From Chryseobacterium vaccae (GTDB lineage: Bacteria; Bacteroidota; Bacteroidia; Flavobacteriales; Weeksellaceae): a stretch of DNA of 64,000 nucleotides. Position numbers and translations under genes: made by a program. Position 1 is the first letter of the stretch, and each line of letters starts with the position of its first letter. This document shows positions 16,060 to 23,719 of this stretch, piece by piece. The stretch is from the NCBI RefSeq assembly GCF_009602705.1, contig NZ_VSWH01000001.1, forward strand, positions 2,604,001 to 2,668,000, written 5' to 3'. The notes below the pieces were generated by a model that saw only the letters and a program-made list of their open reading frames with translations, did not search any database and had not been told where the DNA came from.

Positions 16060-16485
16060 ATGACAATCCAGGAACACATCAAAGAATATATTGCCGGCCA
16101 GCCTGAACCCAAACGTACCGATATGCAGGAGCTGCACCATATTGTTATGGAACTCATGCCGGAATGTAAATTATGGTTTCTGAATGGCAAAAACAGTGAA
16201 AATAAAACGGTATCCAATCCCAATATCGGATATGGACTTTACACCATACCCTATGCTGATGGAAAAAGCAGAGACTTCTATCAGATTGGGATGAGTGCGA
16301 ACAAAACAGGAATCTCTGTCTATATTTTAGGCATCAGCGACAAAACGTACCTGGCCAAAATGTATGGAGAAAAAATAGGTAAAGCAAACGTAACAGGATA
16401 TTGCATTAAGTTTAAAGCCCTGAAAGATATCAACCTTGAAATACTTAAAGCCGCAATACAGGACGGAGCAGAACAAAGCGCTTAA
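16060..16485 (+). CDS. DUF1801 (YdhG-like) family protein
   Basis: A 141-aa protein of the YdhG/DUF1801 fold, a small alpha/beta domain often seen singly in bacteria. Diagnostic parts: the N-terminal helix VIKEYIAGQP-like (EHIKEYIAGQPEPKR), HHIVMELMPECKLWFLNGK (the family's hydrophobic start of the core), and GMSANKTGISVYILG then KIGKANVTGYCIKF. No catalytic role is established for the family. The protein is cytosolic. Confidence 0.75.
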   Translation: MTIQEHIKEYIAGQPEPKRTDMQELHHIVMELMPECKLWFLNGKNSENKTVSNPNIGYGLYTIPYADGKSRDFYQIGMSANKTGISVYILGISDKTYLAKMYGEKIGKANVTGYCIKFKALKDINLEILKAAIQDGAEQSA

Positions 16486-16643
16486 AAAACAATTGTACTG
16501 TTTATCATAAACTGGATAAGGCTGCAGCTTCAATAATACTCCGCATACGATCATTCGCCAATCTGCACAGAACAATTTTAATTTCATGCTAACATTACAA
16601 TATGATGTAAATTAGAAGAATTGAACTTTCAAAAGAATACCCC

Positions 16644-17402
16644 ATGAAAATCAATAGTAAAAATATCGGCTTCCTGTTGCTTTCCTTTGTCATTCTAAGC
16701 TGCAGCCCTAAAAAAACTGACCATTTTAAAGCGAAAGAAGTATATAAATCTTCCGAACTGATCATTACCCAAATTTCAGAGAATGCATTTATTCATACGT
16801 CTTTTAAACAGACCAATGATTTTGGCAATGTTCCCTGTAACGGATTGGTGGTAAAAAATAATAATGAAGCGGTTGTTTTTGATACCCCTGTCAACGATAA
16901 AACATCAGAAGAGCTGATTAAATGGATCAACGGAGCCCTTCATTCTAAAATTAATGCCGTTGTTCCCACTCATTTTCATGATGACAGCATGGGCGGATTA
17001 CAGGCATTTCATAACCATCATATTCCCTCTTACGCTTATTCCAAAACCATTGAACTGGCTAAAGAAAACAACTTTACAGTTCCTGAAAACAGTTTTAAGG
17101 ATTCAGTCGTTTTAAAAGCAGGTCATGAAAAAACCATTGCAAAATTTTTCGGGGAAGGCCATACCAAAGATAATGTAGTCGGGTATTTACCGGAAGAACA
17201 TATCCTTTTCGGAGGCTGTCTGCTCAAAGAACTTGAAGCCGGTAAAGGATATCTTGGAGACGCTAACGTTTCCGCCTGGTCCAATACCGTTGAAAAAGTA
17301 AAAAAAGAATATCCCGATGTAAAGATTGTCATTCCGGGACATGGAGAATATGGAGATCAAAAACTATTGGATTATACGATTAACCTGTTCAAAACCCAAT
17401 AA
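16644..17402 (+). CDS. subclass B1 metallo-beta-lactamase, lipoprotein
   Basis: A 252-aa enzyme predicted to hydrolyse beta-lactams including carbapenems. The lipobox ILSC (residues 17-20) predicts a lipid anchor, unlike the soluble periplasmic type. Zinc ligands are all present: HFHDDSMGG (H110, H112, D114), the GEGHTKDN histidine, FGGCLLK with the B1-type Cys, and PGHGEYG with the final His. The HxHxDxxGG plus Cys pattern places it in B1. The Asn seen in many B1 enzymes after the Cys site is in DANVSAW. No transposon or integron is adjacent, so it looks chromosomal and resident. Substrate range is inferred from family. Confidence 0.9.
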   Translation: MKINSKNIGFLLLSFVILSCSPKKTDHFKAKEVYKSSELIITQISENAFIHTSFKQTNDFGNVPCNGLVVKNNNEAVVFDTPVNDKTSEELIKWINGALHSKINAVVPTHFHDDSMGGLQAFHNHHIPSYAYSKTIELAKENNFTVPENSFKDSVVLKAGHEKTIAKFFGEGHTKDNVVGYLPEEHILFGGCLLKELEAGKGYLGDANVSAWSNTVEKVKKEYPDVKIVIPGHGEYGDQKLLDYTINLFKTQ

Positions 17403-17493
17403 AAAAGGAAAGATATTGTATAACCATTTGTTTCAAATGAGTAAATGGGAACCCGGAAACTCATATCATCAAAAACACAAATCTATTTAACCA

Positions 17494-17904
17494 ATGAGCA
17501 CAGGCTGTCATACGGCTCCGGCCAATAAAAAAGAATACATAACCGATATTGGAAAAATTCTTGTTCACGAACATGGTAAAAAAAAGTATTATACACCGGA
17601 ACAGATAAAAACAGCCCATGAAAAAAGCAAATGGAATGAAGGTTTTGATTTTTCCTGCTGGGCTATGAGTGTATATTCTTCCCACTCTGATTTCACAAGC
17701 TACCATCAACAAATAGGGGAAACCTGTGACTATGCTGACATGAAAACAGAAATGCTGCAGGGCTTATCTGTATCAAGTGGATCTGAAATTCCGGATCTTC
17801 CCGATGCTGATATTGATTCCTCATGGCTGGATTTTGGAGAAGTATTCGGAAATATATTTGAAGGAATCGGAGATTTTATAGGCGCAATTTTTGACGGATT
17901 TTAA
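17494..17904 (+). CDS. hypothetical protein, 136 aa
   Basis: Family not recognised. The chain starts MSTGCHTAPANKKEYITDIG and contains four Cys residues. The central part (KKYYTPEQIKTAHEKSKW... then FSCWAMSVYSSHSDF) has an anonymous helical pattern. A C-terminal tail of about 26 residues (DSSWLDFGEVFGNIFEGIGD then FIGAIFDGF) is Gly/Phe/Ile-rich, acidic and amphipathic, and could lie on a membrane or pack in an oligomer. No signal peptide. It starts 91 bases after the beta-lactamase. Confidence 0.65.
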   Translation: MSTGCHTAPANKKEYITDIGKILVHEHGKKKYYTPEQIKTAHEKSKWNEGFDFSCWAMSVYSSHSDFTSYHQQIGETCDYADMKTEMLQGLSVSSGSEIPDLPDADIDSSWLDFGEVFGNIFEGIGDFIGAIFDGF

Positions 17905-17962
17905 GAACATGTTCAAATTTTTGAACCATTAAGATCCTTTTAAGTATTAAGATTAATTAAGG

Positions 17963-17981
17963 AAAAAATCAAAGATTTTTT
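17963..17981. repeat. A/T hairpin AAAAATC-AAA-GATTTTT
   Basis: Short A/T stem with a 3-base loop in the gap between two genes. On the plus strand it is followed by T, so it may act as a weak terminator. The same AAAATC-AAA-GATTTT unit recurs at 57773-57787, so it belongs to an intergenic repeat family. Confidence 0.45.
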
Positions 17982-18018
17982 TATAAGTATAATGTCTTAA
18001 AGCGAAGCCCGAATCACA

Positions 18019-18531
18019 ATGAAACAATTCATCAATTTTATCCTGATCATCATCATTTCAACTCTATCCGCAGGAGTTTACGGAATAGTACACGATCAGA
18101 TTACATACACCATTTCATCCGAATATTATACGCTTCTTAAATTCCAACAGTTCGGATTTGAAAACCTCAATCTGAATGTAAGGATAAAAGTAGGGATCAT
18201 CGGATTTCTGGCAACCTGGTGGGTAGGATTATTTTTAGGAATAGTTTATGCTTTCATCTCGTTATTTCTTGATGCGGAAAAAGTTCTGAAAGTAACCATA
18301 AAATCAATCCTGATCAATATCTGCATCACATTTATTTCAGGGATTTTGGGCTATGGGTTTTCCGTTTTATTTTTATCACCGGAAAATACTGACTGGTATA
18401 TTCCCACCGGAACTAAGAACATCCGGAGTTTTATCAATGTAGGTTCCATCCATAATTTCGGATATATAGGAGGAATTATAGGGTTAGCTGCAGGATTATT
18501 GTATCAAATAAAAAAGGCTAGAAATATTTAA
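18019..18531 (+). CDS. four-helix membrane protein of unknown function
   Basis: A 170-aa inner-membrane protein. Hydrophobic segments lie at about 3-22 (FINFILIIIISTLSAGVYGI), 58-88 (VGIIGFLATWWVGLFLGIVY and following), 96-120 (SILINICITFISGILGYGF) and 145-165 (FGYIGGIIGLAAGLLYQI). A short periplasmic or cytosolic loop contains TDWYIPTGTKNIRS. Its stop is only 3 bases before the GTG start of the next gene, so the two are probably a translationally linked pair. Confidence 0.7.
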   Translation: MKQFINFILIIIISTLSAGVYGIVHDQITYTISSEYYTLLKFQQFGFENLNLNVRIKVGIIGFLATWWVGLFLGIVYAFISLFLDAEKVLKVTIKSILINICITFISGILGYGFSVLFLSPENTDWYIPTGTKNIRSFINVGSIHNFGYIGGIIGLAAGLLYQIKKARNI

Positions 18532-18534
18532 TTA

Positions 18535-19077
18535 GTGGAAACAAAAATTACCATAGAAAACCTGCAGAATAAAGAAGTTTATATTGAAGATTTTAAAACC
18601 ACTTTTATCATCCTTAATGTAGAGAATACATTGCTGCGTTTTGATTTTAAAAACAAAAGGGAAGCCCTTCTAAAAAAGAAAGAATCCGGAAAACTAAAAG
18701 TGTATACAGAACATCCCCTGCTGATCAACCATAATCAAAGTAATCTGGATGTTTTTATCAATTCAAAGCCACAAAACCCTGATGTATTTATTGAAGAAAT
18801 CAAAAGAACCATTGAAACAGCTACAGGTGGCTGGCGAAATTGGGAAGATTATATAGAAATCAATGCCGGGATAAACGTACATACTTTTATTCAAAATATA
18901 AAAAACGGAAGTGGAAAATTTTTGAATGCCCCCTTTTCTGTGGTTGAAAATATTGAAAAAGTCTGCGAAAAACATCAGGTAAAACTAAAATCATTTGGAG
19001 AAAAAACCGTCTTTCATCACAAAATGATAATGATTAATAATCAATTTGTTATTGCAGAAGATTTCCGGTTATACTAA
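18535..19077 (+). CDS. hypothetical protein with GTG start, 180 aa
   Basis: The open frame begins directly after the upstream stop. The only sensible start is GTG at 18535, because the next Met lies near the C-terminus. It is a soluble protein with NLQNKEVYIEDFKTTFIILNVE at the start, an RTIETATGGWRNWEDYIEINAGINVH core and a FHHKMIMINNQFVIAEDF end. A tail-end strand HKMIMINNQFVIAEDFRL resembles a nucleotide-independent beta hairpin. No family is recognised. Coupling by a 3-base gap to the membrane protein suggests a joint role. Confidence 0.65.
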   Translation: METKITIENLQNKEVYIEDFKTTFIILNVENTLLRFDFKNKREALLKKKESGKLKVYTEHPLLINHNQSNLDVFINSKPQNPDVFIEEIKRTIETATGGWRNWEDYIEINAGINVHTFIQNIKNGSGKFLNAPFSVVENIEKVCEKHQVKLKSFGEKTVFHHKMIMINNQFVIAEDFRLY

Positions 19078-19158
19078 GCCTGTGAAAACTTCTTTCATAT
19101 TGATTTTTCAACTCATTTTTTACTTAACTTAGTTTTCTAATAACCCAATCTCAATATC

Positions 19159-20046
19159 ATGAAAATAGTAAATCTTCTGTTCATTCTTGTTTTTTCTGTC
19201 TGTTTCTCACAGGAAAACAACATCTTTGAAAGACTTACCACTTTAAAAAATAACGGAAAAATCTGGTACAATATTGACGGATACAGCGTAACCAGCGAAG
19301 TTTTTTCCAATACATTTGATGAAAAAGGGCTAAAAAAAGTATTCCGGAAACATCAGATCTCGGATTCTGATGCAAAAGTAAAGGACAATCAAATCAATTT
19401 CAACAACTTATTGGTGACAAAACAGCAAAAGGTTGCCGCAGATTTTTCCCAGACCAACCATTATTATTTTGTAGAAAATCCGGACAAAACCATCACTGTG
19501 GTCTGGTTTATCAAAATCGGAAAAACAGATCAGGAAACTGAAGAAAAACTCGTTAATGCCATCATGGAAAAGAAAGTTCCTGAAGAAAACTTTTCTCCAA
19601 TGAGTATCAGTTCGATCAATTTCGCCGGACGAAAAATTGAATTGGGAAACGGCTGTTACTGGACTTCCATCAATATTGTTCAATGTCCGTACGCCGGGGA
19701 AATGAACTGGAGTGTTCACAGAACCCTGGATGACGCAAAAGAAGCCGTAGAAAATCAGTTCAACATCACAAAATCGAAAAAAATGGGCAAAGTAGTATCC
19801 GAAGAAATGGTGGATATAGAATTTGAAGGCGTTCCTGTAAAAGCTAAAAAAATACTTTATGATTTTACAGGAGTTGCAGGAGTCTTAGCAGGAATGTCGG
19901 GAGGAAAAAATCTGACGGTTTATTATGTGGCCGCCGTAGTAAGGGATAAAAATGTAAGCTGCGTAATGAGCTACTGGAACAATGATGAAATCAATCCTGA
20001 AACCAAGCTTCCTGCACTCCTGGGGAAATTAATGTCTGTAAAATGA
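19159..20046 (+). CDS. exported hypothetical protein, 295 aa
   Basis: Signal peptide MKIVNLLFILVFSVCFSQ is cleaved after about residue 18. The mature protein is beta-rich, with repeated strands and a C-terminal hydrophobic segment (VAGVLAGMSGGKNLTVYYVAAVV then NVSCVMSYWNNDE). GNGCYWTSINIVQCPYAG holds two Cys that could form a disulfide. No family is recognised. Its stop overlaps the start of the next gene by 4 bases (ATGA), so translation of both is linked. Confidence 0.75.
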   Translation: MKIVNLLFILVFSVCFSQENNIFERLTTLKNNGKIWYNIDGYSVTSEVFSNTFDEKGLKKVFRKHQISDSDAKVKDNQINFNNLLVTKQQKVAADFSQTNHYYFVENPDKTITVVWFIKIGKTDQETEEKLVNAIMEKKVPEENFSPMSISSINFAGRKIELGNGCYWTSINIVQCPYAGEMNWSVHRTLDDAKEAVENQFNITKSKKMGKVVSEEMVDIEFEGVPVKAKKILYDFTGVAGVLAGMSGGKNLTVYYVAAVVRDKNVSCVMSYWNNDEINPETKLPALLGKLMSVK

Positions 20047-20606
20047 AAAACATCTTAAAAATATTTTTAATCTTTATTACAGCGCTGGCTTTTATCTTTA
20101 CCGCATTTTTCTTTTTAAAATTTAATAAAGTTGAATACCAAAGCTCTGTGTCGAATTCAACGGCTGTAAAGAAACTCAATAAAAAAGTATTTGCCCCAGG
20201 ATTTTTAAATACAGGTTCTTCAGCAATCAGTACTGACTTCAGTTTTGACCGTGAAGCAAAAAATGATACCATAGGCTTTAGTTTTCACCCTTCTCTACAT
20301 GAGAATTCAGAAAACAGACTTAGCCTGAATTTCAATAGTGGAGACGGATATTCCGGGCTAAATATAGAGGTCATGAAAATAGGCAGCTGGTTTTCTTCCT
20401 CCATTGAAACCTACACAGACAACGTAAAACCTTTTGATTTTCTGGACAGGGATCAATATTCTATCAAAAAGCAAAAACTCATTCTAAATAAACCGGAATA
20501 TAAGAAAGGCGACAGTATCTTTGGAAAAATAGAACTAGAGATACAATCGAATATTAATGATTCTGTTTATCAGGCCGGGGGATATTTCAGAGGAAAAATT
20601 GAATAA
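20043..20606 (+). CDS. membrane-anchored hypothetical protein, 187 aa
   Basis: The start overlaps the upstream stop in ATGA. A single N-terminal membrane anchor (ILKIFLIFITALAFIFTAFF, residues 4-24) is followed by a periplasmic beta-rich domain (SAISTDFSFDREAKND, ENRLSLNFNSGDGYSGL, then KGDSIFGKIELEI). There are no Cys after the anchor and no lipobox. The paired gene upstream encodes an exported protein, so both products are likely in the periplasm together. Function unknown. Confidence 0.7.
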   Translation: MKNILKIFLIFITALAFIFTAFFFLKFNKVEYQSSVSNSTAVKKLNKKVFAPGFLNTGSSAISTDFSFDREAKNDTIGFSFHPSLHENSENRLSLNFNSGDGYSGLNIEVMKIGSWFSSSIETYTDNVKPFDFLDRDQYSIKKQKLILNKPEYKKGDSIFGKIELEIQSNINDSVYQAGGYFRGKIE

Positions 20607-20629
20607 TATACGGCTTACATTTAAATCTT

Positions 20630-21310
20630 ATGGAACAACAAATCGTAGAACTCATACCCGTTGTTGAAATCTCAATATCCAATGAGGAAACAGAACTTCC
20701 TGAAACCGGGCCTTATTGGAAATACCAGCAGGAATGGGAAAATTATAATAACGCCTGTAATCAGATTGCCGGATTTTCAGGAGCACTGAAGGCCTACCTC
20801 TCAGGTTCTTCACTTTATGAACCCCATTCGATCTCTCATCAGGATCTTCTTAATCTTCTTAAAGTTGAAATGGAAAAGCAGGATGATGAAGAAAAGAGCC
20901 CTGAAGAACTGACACGTTCTTTCTATGGCGGCTATATTCTGAAAATCAACGGACGGGACATTTTGTTTCCTCAGTGCTGCTCTGATTTAACCGACATTAC
21001 AGAGTGGGAGGACTTAATTGATGATCAGGAGAATACGTATTTCTATTGCGGCCACCCCTCACCGAAAGTTACCCAAATAGATGATGATATTCTTTTTGAT
21101 TTTGTGAATTCTGAAATTCAGGAAAGCTTTTGTCCTCCTGTACCTTTTGATGAAGTCAGAATAAGCAGATCAGCACTTAAAGCCGCTGTTGAAAAAGCAA
21201 AGAATGAACTGAAAGATTTTTCCGGTCACCTGGAAAAAGTAAATAGAGAAAATAATCTGGGCATTAAAAACATTGCAGAAATACTGGTTTATGGAGAATT
21301 TCAGGATTAA
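20630..21310 (+). CDS. hypothetical protein, 226 aa
   Basis: Family not recognised. It is a soluble acidic protein. ETGPYWKYQQEWENYNNACNQ is followed by FSGALKAYLSG, then a short GGYILKINGRDILFPQCCSDL strand pair with adjacent cysteines, and YFYCGHPSP. The C-terminal 50 residues form a long helix (ALKAAVEKAKNELKDFSGHL). The gene end overlaps the start of the next gene by 20 bases. The ILFPQCCSDL segment resembles Bacteroidota immunity-type proteins that bind by a Cys/Pro loop, but no family is established. Confidence 0.65.
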   Translation: MEQQIVELIPVVEISISNEETELPETGPYWKYQQEWENYNNACNQIAGFSGALKAYLSGSSLYEPHSISHQDLLNLLKVEMEKQDDEEKSPEELTRSFYGGYILKINGRDILFPQCCSDLTDITEWEDLIDDQENTYFYCGHPSPKVTQIDDDILFDFVNSEIQESFCPPVPFDEVRISRSALKAAVEKAKNELKDFSGHLEKVNRENNLGIKNIAEILVYGEFQD

Positions 21311-21869
21311 AATTTCACAGAAAGTACCTGTTTTTATAATCGTATTTTTCCCCATATTTCTATGGGCGCAAAATAATCAGCAGATAAAAACAGACAACAT
21401 CTATCCGAAAGAAAAAATCGAGGTCTCTTTAATTGGTGTAAAAGGCTTTAATGATGAAACACCCCATTATAACCTAACGATTTATAAAAACAAAAAAATA
21501 ATCTTAAAAGATCAGGTTTATAGCAAAGTAGGAGAAATTCAGTTTGAAGATTTTAATGGTGACGGAATAAAAGACCTTCTTGTTCAGAATATTTCAGATG
21601 TACGAAGCAACTGGACCTATTATCTTTATGTATTCGACAACAGAAATAAAACGTTTAAGAAAATTCTGGATTTTGAATCCGTTAAAAATCCTGTATACAA
21701 TCCGAAATATCAATGGGTTGAAAGTTATGTGGTTTCAGGAACAAATTATCTGAACTTATATAAAATCACCGGCGACAAGGTCAAAGATTTAAAGTACATC
21801 ATTGAGGACCGTGAATCGGTGAATTTTGAACAGGAATATAAAAAGGCTGTTAAAAAACTGATAAAATAA
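21291..21869 (+). CDS. exported protein with FG-GAP-like motif
   Basis: A 192-aa protein. The ATG at 21291 gives a signal peptide (VPVFIIVFFPIFLWAQ) and overlaps the previous gene by 20 bases; an ATG at 21273 is also in frame but less likely. The mature domain contains EIQFEDFNGDGIKDLLVQN, matching the D-N-DG-xD calcium-binding loop of FG-GAP/XAC2610-type periplasmic domains. The remainder (YLYVFDNRNKTFKKILDFE) fits the same beta-rich fold. Role unknown. Confidence 0.7.
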   Translation: MENFRIKISQKVPVFIIVFFPIFLWAQNNQQIKTDNIYPKEKIEVSLIGVKGFNDETPHYNLTIYKNKKIILKDQVYSKVGEIQFEDFNGDGIKDLLVQNISDVRSNWTYYLYVFDNRNKTFKKILDFESVKNPVYNPKYQWVESYVVSGTNYLNLYKITGDKVKDLKYIIEDRESVNFEQEYKKAVKKLIK

Positions 21870-21921
21870 AATAGAGTATATCTTTTTTCTGTAATTTTCT
21901 ACCCCGAAAAGCACGATCATC

Positions 21922-22008
21922 ATGCTCAAAAACAAAAGTCTTTTAAAAAAAATTGGTACGGAATTTCTTATGGGAATCATAGGAATAATTGGTACTTCAT
22001 TTCAGTAA
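21922..22008 (+). other. possible 28-aa hydrophobic peptide or 5' gene stub
   Basis: An ATG frame encodes MLKNKSLLKKIG followed by TEFLMGIIGIIGTSFQ and a stop. A basic N-terminus plus a short hydrophobic part resembles a signal-peptide remnant or a small membrane peptide. Chance occurrence in AT-rich DNA cannot be excluded. Confidence 0.25.
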
Positions 22009-22091
22009 TGCTTGTTCCTGAAAAAATTTAAGTATAAAAAAATTGTGGCTTATCTTTATCGTTGAAAAGCTTTAATTAAAAACAATCACCA

Positions 22092-22733
22092 ATGACCGAA
22101 GAACAAAAAATTAAAACGAGAGAACGCAATAACCAGTTAATCGAAAGCCGGCAATACCGATTCAATTCCTGGTTGCCCATTCTGGAAGATCCCAATACCA
22201 GAACCATAGAAGAAATAAAAGGCAGAATGGGTGTGATGAATGCCCTGATTAATATTTCATTTGAGGCTCCTGTCACCATCATCAGAAAATGGATCGATCA
22301 AAACGGACTGACTCAGCATCTTTCCAACTGGGAACATGAAATCCTGCTAAAAGACAATGACGAATTAACAGAGTATGAAATTAATTCCCTGAGATGGTAT
22401 CTTGAAGGCCTTTGGGCTTTAATGTGGACAACCGGACTGGTGGACCATCTTGATGAAACCCAATGGTGCAGCGATGAAATGGCCTCTATGCTTCCTAACC
22501 TAGAAGAAAATGACAGCAATGAAAAAATAAACCAACTATCAACCTTAAAAACCGATGATGAAATTTACGAAATGCTGGATCTATATTACCGATTGCACTG
22601 GTACTGCGTAGATGAAAGACTTAAAGGGCAGCAGGCAAAGATCAATGAAGGCCTGGTATACGAAAGAAGAAAAGCTTTGGAATGGCTGATCAATAAAGAA
22701 TCCGACTGGGATGATATTGAAATGAGTACCTGA
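22092..22733 (+). CDS. DUF4272 family protein
   Basis: A 213-aa cytosolic protein matching DUF4272: an N-terminal R-RN-lI--- start, a central WEHEILLKDNDELTEYEINSLRWYLEGLWALMW-like segment typical of the family, a LDLYYRLHWYCVDERLKGQ block, and a C-terminal ERRKALEWLINKESDWDDIEM with the family's WD-(V/I)---T ending. DUF4272 proteins are frequent in immunity-type loci and have no proven activity. It is transcribed after a 220-base gap. Confidence 0.8.
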   Translation: MTEEQKIKTRERNNQLIESRQYRFNSWLPILEDPNTRTIEEIKGRMGVMNALINISFEAPVTIIRKWIDQNGLTQHLSNWEHEILLKDNDELTEYEINSLRWYLEGLWALMWTTGLVDHLDETQWCSDEMASMLPNLEENDSNEKINQLSTLKTDDEIYEMLDLYYRLHWYCVDERLKGQQAKINEGLVYERRKALEWLINKESDWDDIEMST

Positions 22734-22768
22734 AATACCTCTCTTTATTATCCATTTTGAACATAAAA

Positions 22769-22838
22769 ATAACCTATGAAAAACTTTTTAATCCTTCTCT
22801 TTTTCACCACTTCACTCTCCTGCTTTTCCCAGAAAAAA
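22769..22838 (+). repeat. 70-base direct repeat, copy 1
   Basis: Covers the leader (ATAACC), the start codon and the signal-peptide region. It is identical to 23650-23719 and part of the tandem duplication of the two genes here. Confidence 0.8.
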
Positions 22839-23549
22839 GATACCGCCTCCTATTATTATCGCAGATATGAGCCAACAAAAAATGAATTAATAGAATGCGG
22901 ACTAAAACAGAAAAAAAATAAAGAATTATTTGACCAGCTGTCTGAAGAAGCAAAAAATACCGATTTTAAAAAATTAACGTCTGTCATTATTAATGATTTA
23001 AAAAATTCTGATTTCAAAGGAGAGGTTATATTATTCTATGTTAACTACATCAATACCATATGTGGTCATGATGATGATTATAGATTTAACTGTGTCATGG
23101 AGCATAACACCACTGATCCATTTTATAATAACAGATCCTGGACCTATAATGATTTCATTTCTTTATCGAAAATTCTCAATACAAAAATAATTGTCCCCAG
23201 TAAAAAAAATTTCGGATTTAGTAATTCCAACAGGTTATTCGGAGAAGATATGAAAGAGGCAATAAGCCGGTATAAAGAATTCAAAACCGGTCTGGTGAAG
23301 GATAAAGAAGTACATCAGGAAAACAAAAAATTCTTTTATCTCTCTGAAAAAAAGAAGAATAAAAATTGGCTATTACAAACTGATCTTATCTACAATAAGG
23401 TATTAAATTATTCTTATGATACACTTTACTTCGAATTTAAGAACCTTCCGGATTATAAAGTTCAGGTAACTGTCATGATCAATTTCATACCTATTTCAAA
23501 AACCTATGAATATAATAACGGAGAATGGAGCTTAATTGATACTCAATAA
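22776..23549 (+). CDS. exported hypothetical protein, tandem paralog C
   Basis: A 257-aa protein with signal peptide MKNFLILLFFTTSLSCFSQ; SLSC could also be a lipobox, so lipidation is possible. The mature part is Lys/Asn-rich, with a conserved KKNKELFDQLSEEAKNTDF block, a CGHDDDYRFNC-type Cys pair that may form a disulfide, and a C-terminal beta region (YSYDTLYFEFKNLPDYKVQV). The next gene is a duplicate. Two segments are almost identical at DNA level and the rest has diverged, which looks like patchy conversion. Confidence 0.75.
   Translation: MKNFLILLFFTTSLSCFSQKKDTASYYYRRYEPTKNELIECGLKQKKNKELFDQLSEEAKNTDFKKLTSVIINDLKNSDFKGEVILFYVNYINTICGHDDDYRFNCVMEHNTTDPFYNNRSWTYNDFISLSKILNTKIIVPSKKNFGFSNSNRLFGEDMKEAISRYKEFKTGLVKDKEVHQENKKFFYLSEKKKNKNWLLQTDLIYNKVLNYSYDTLYFEFKNLPDYKVQVTVMINFIPISKTYEYNNGEWSLIDTQ
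22907..23043 (+). repeat. 137-base near-identical block, copy 1
   Basis: Matches 23788-23924 with only two differences by my alignment, at the third identical-length codon after GATTTA. Surrounding sequence is clearly more diverged. Confidence 0.75.
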
Positions 23550-23581
23550 AAAACCAATATTAAACATCAACTTTTATTGCC

Positions 23582-23652
23582 TTGAAAATTAAATACAGCT
23601 TTTATTATTTCATCCCTGATTTTCTTCCAAACCTCCTGTAAAGATCAATATA
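23582..23652 (+). pseudogene. remnant lipoprotein leader (frameshifted)
   Basis: TTG AAA ATT AAA TAC begins a basic-hydrophobic leader (KIKYSFYY) that loses frame. In the shifted frame it continues ISSLIFFQTSCKDQY, a lipobox-like ending. Together they read as a broken lipoprotein start similar to MKLNTVFYL...LSCKEK at 24465, left between the two duplicated genes. Confidence 0.4.
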
Positions 23653-23719
23653 ACCTATGAAAAACTTTTTAATCCTTCTCTTTTTCACCACTTCACTCTC
23701 CTGCTTTTCCCAGAAAAAA
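23650..23719 (+). repeat. 70-base direct repeat, copy 2
   Basis: Identical to 22769-22838. It contains the leader, ATG and signal-peptide codons of the second paralog. Confidence 0.8.

Noticed and set aside
19082-19132. Stub starting GTG AAA ACT TCT TTC (KTSFILIFQLIFYLT-stop) before the exported protein gene
   Set aside because: It resembles a signal-peptide stub, but a GTG start in AT-rich DNA makes chance likely. Kept only as a note.
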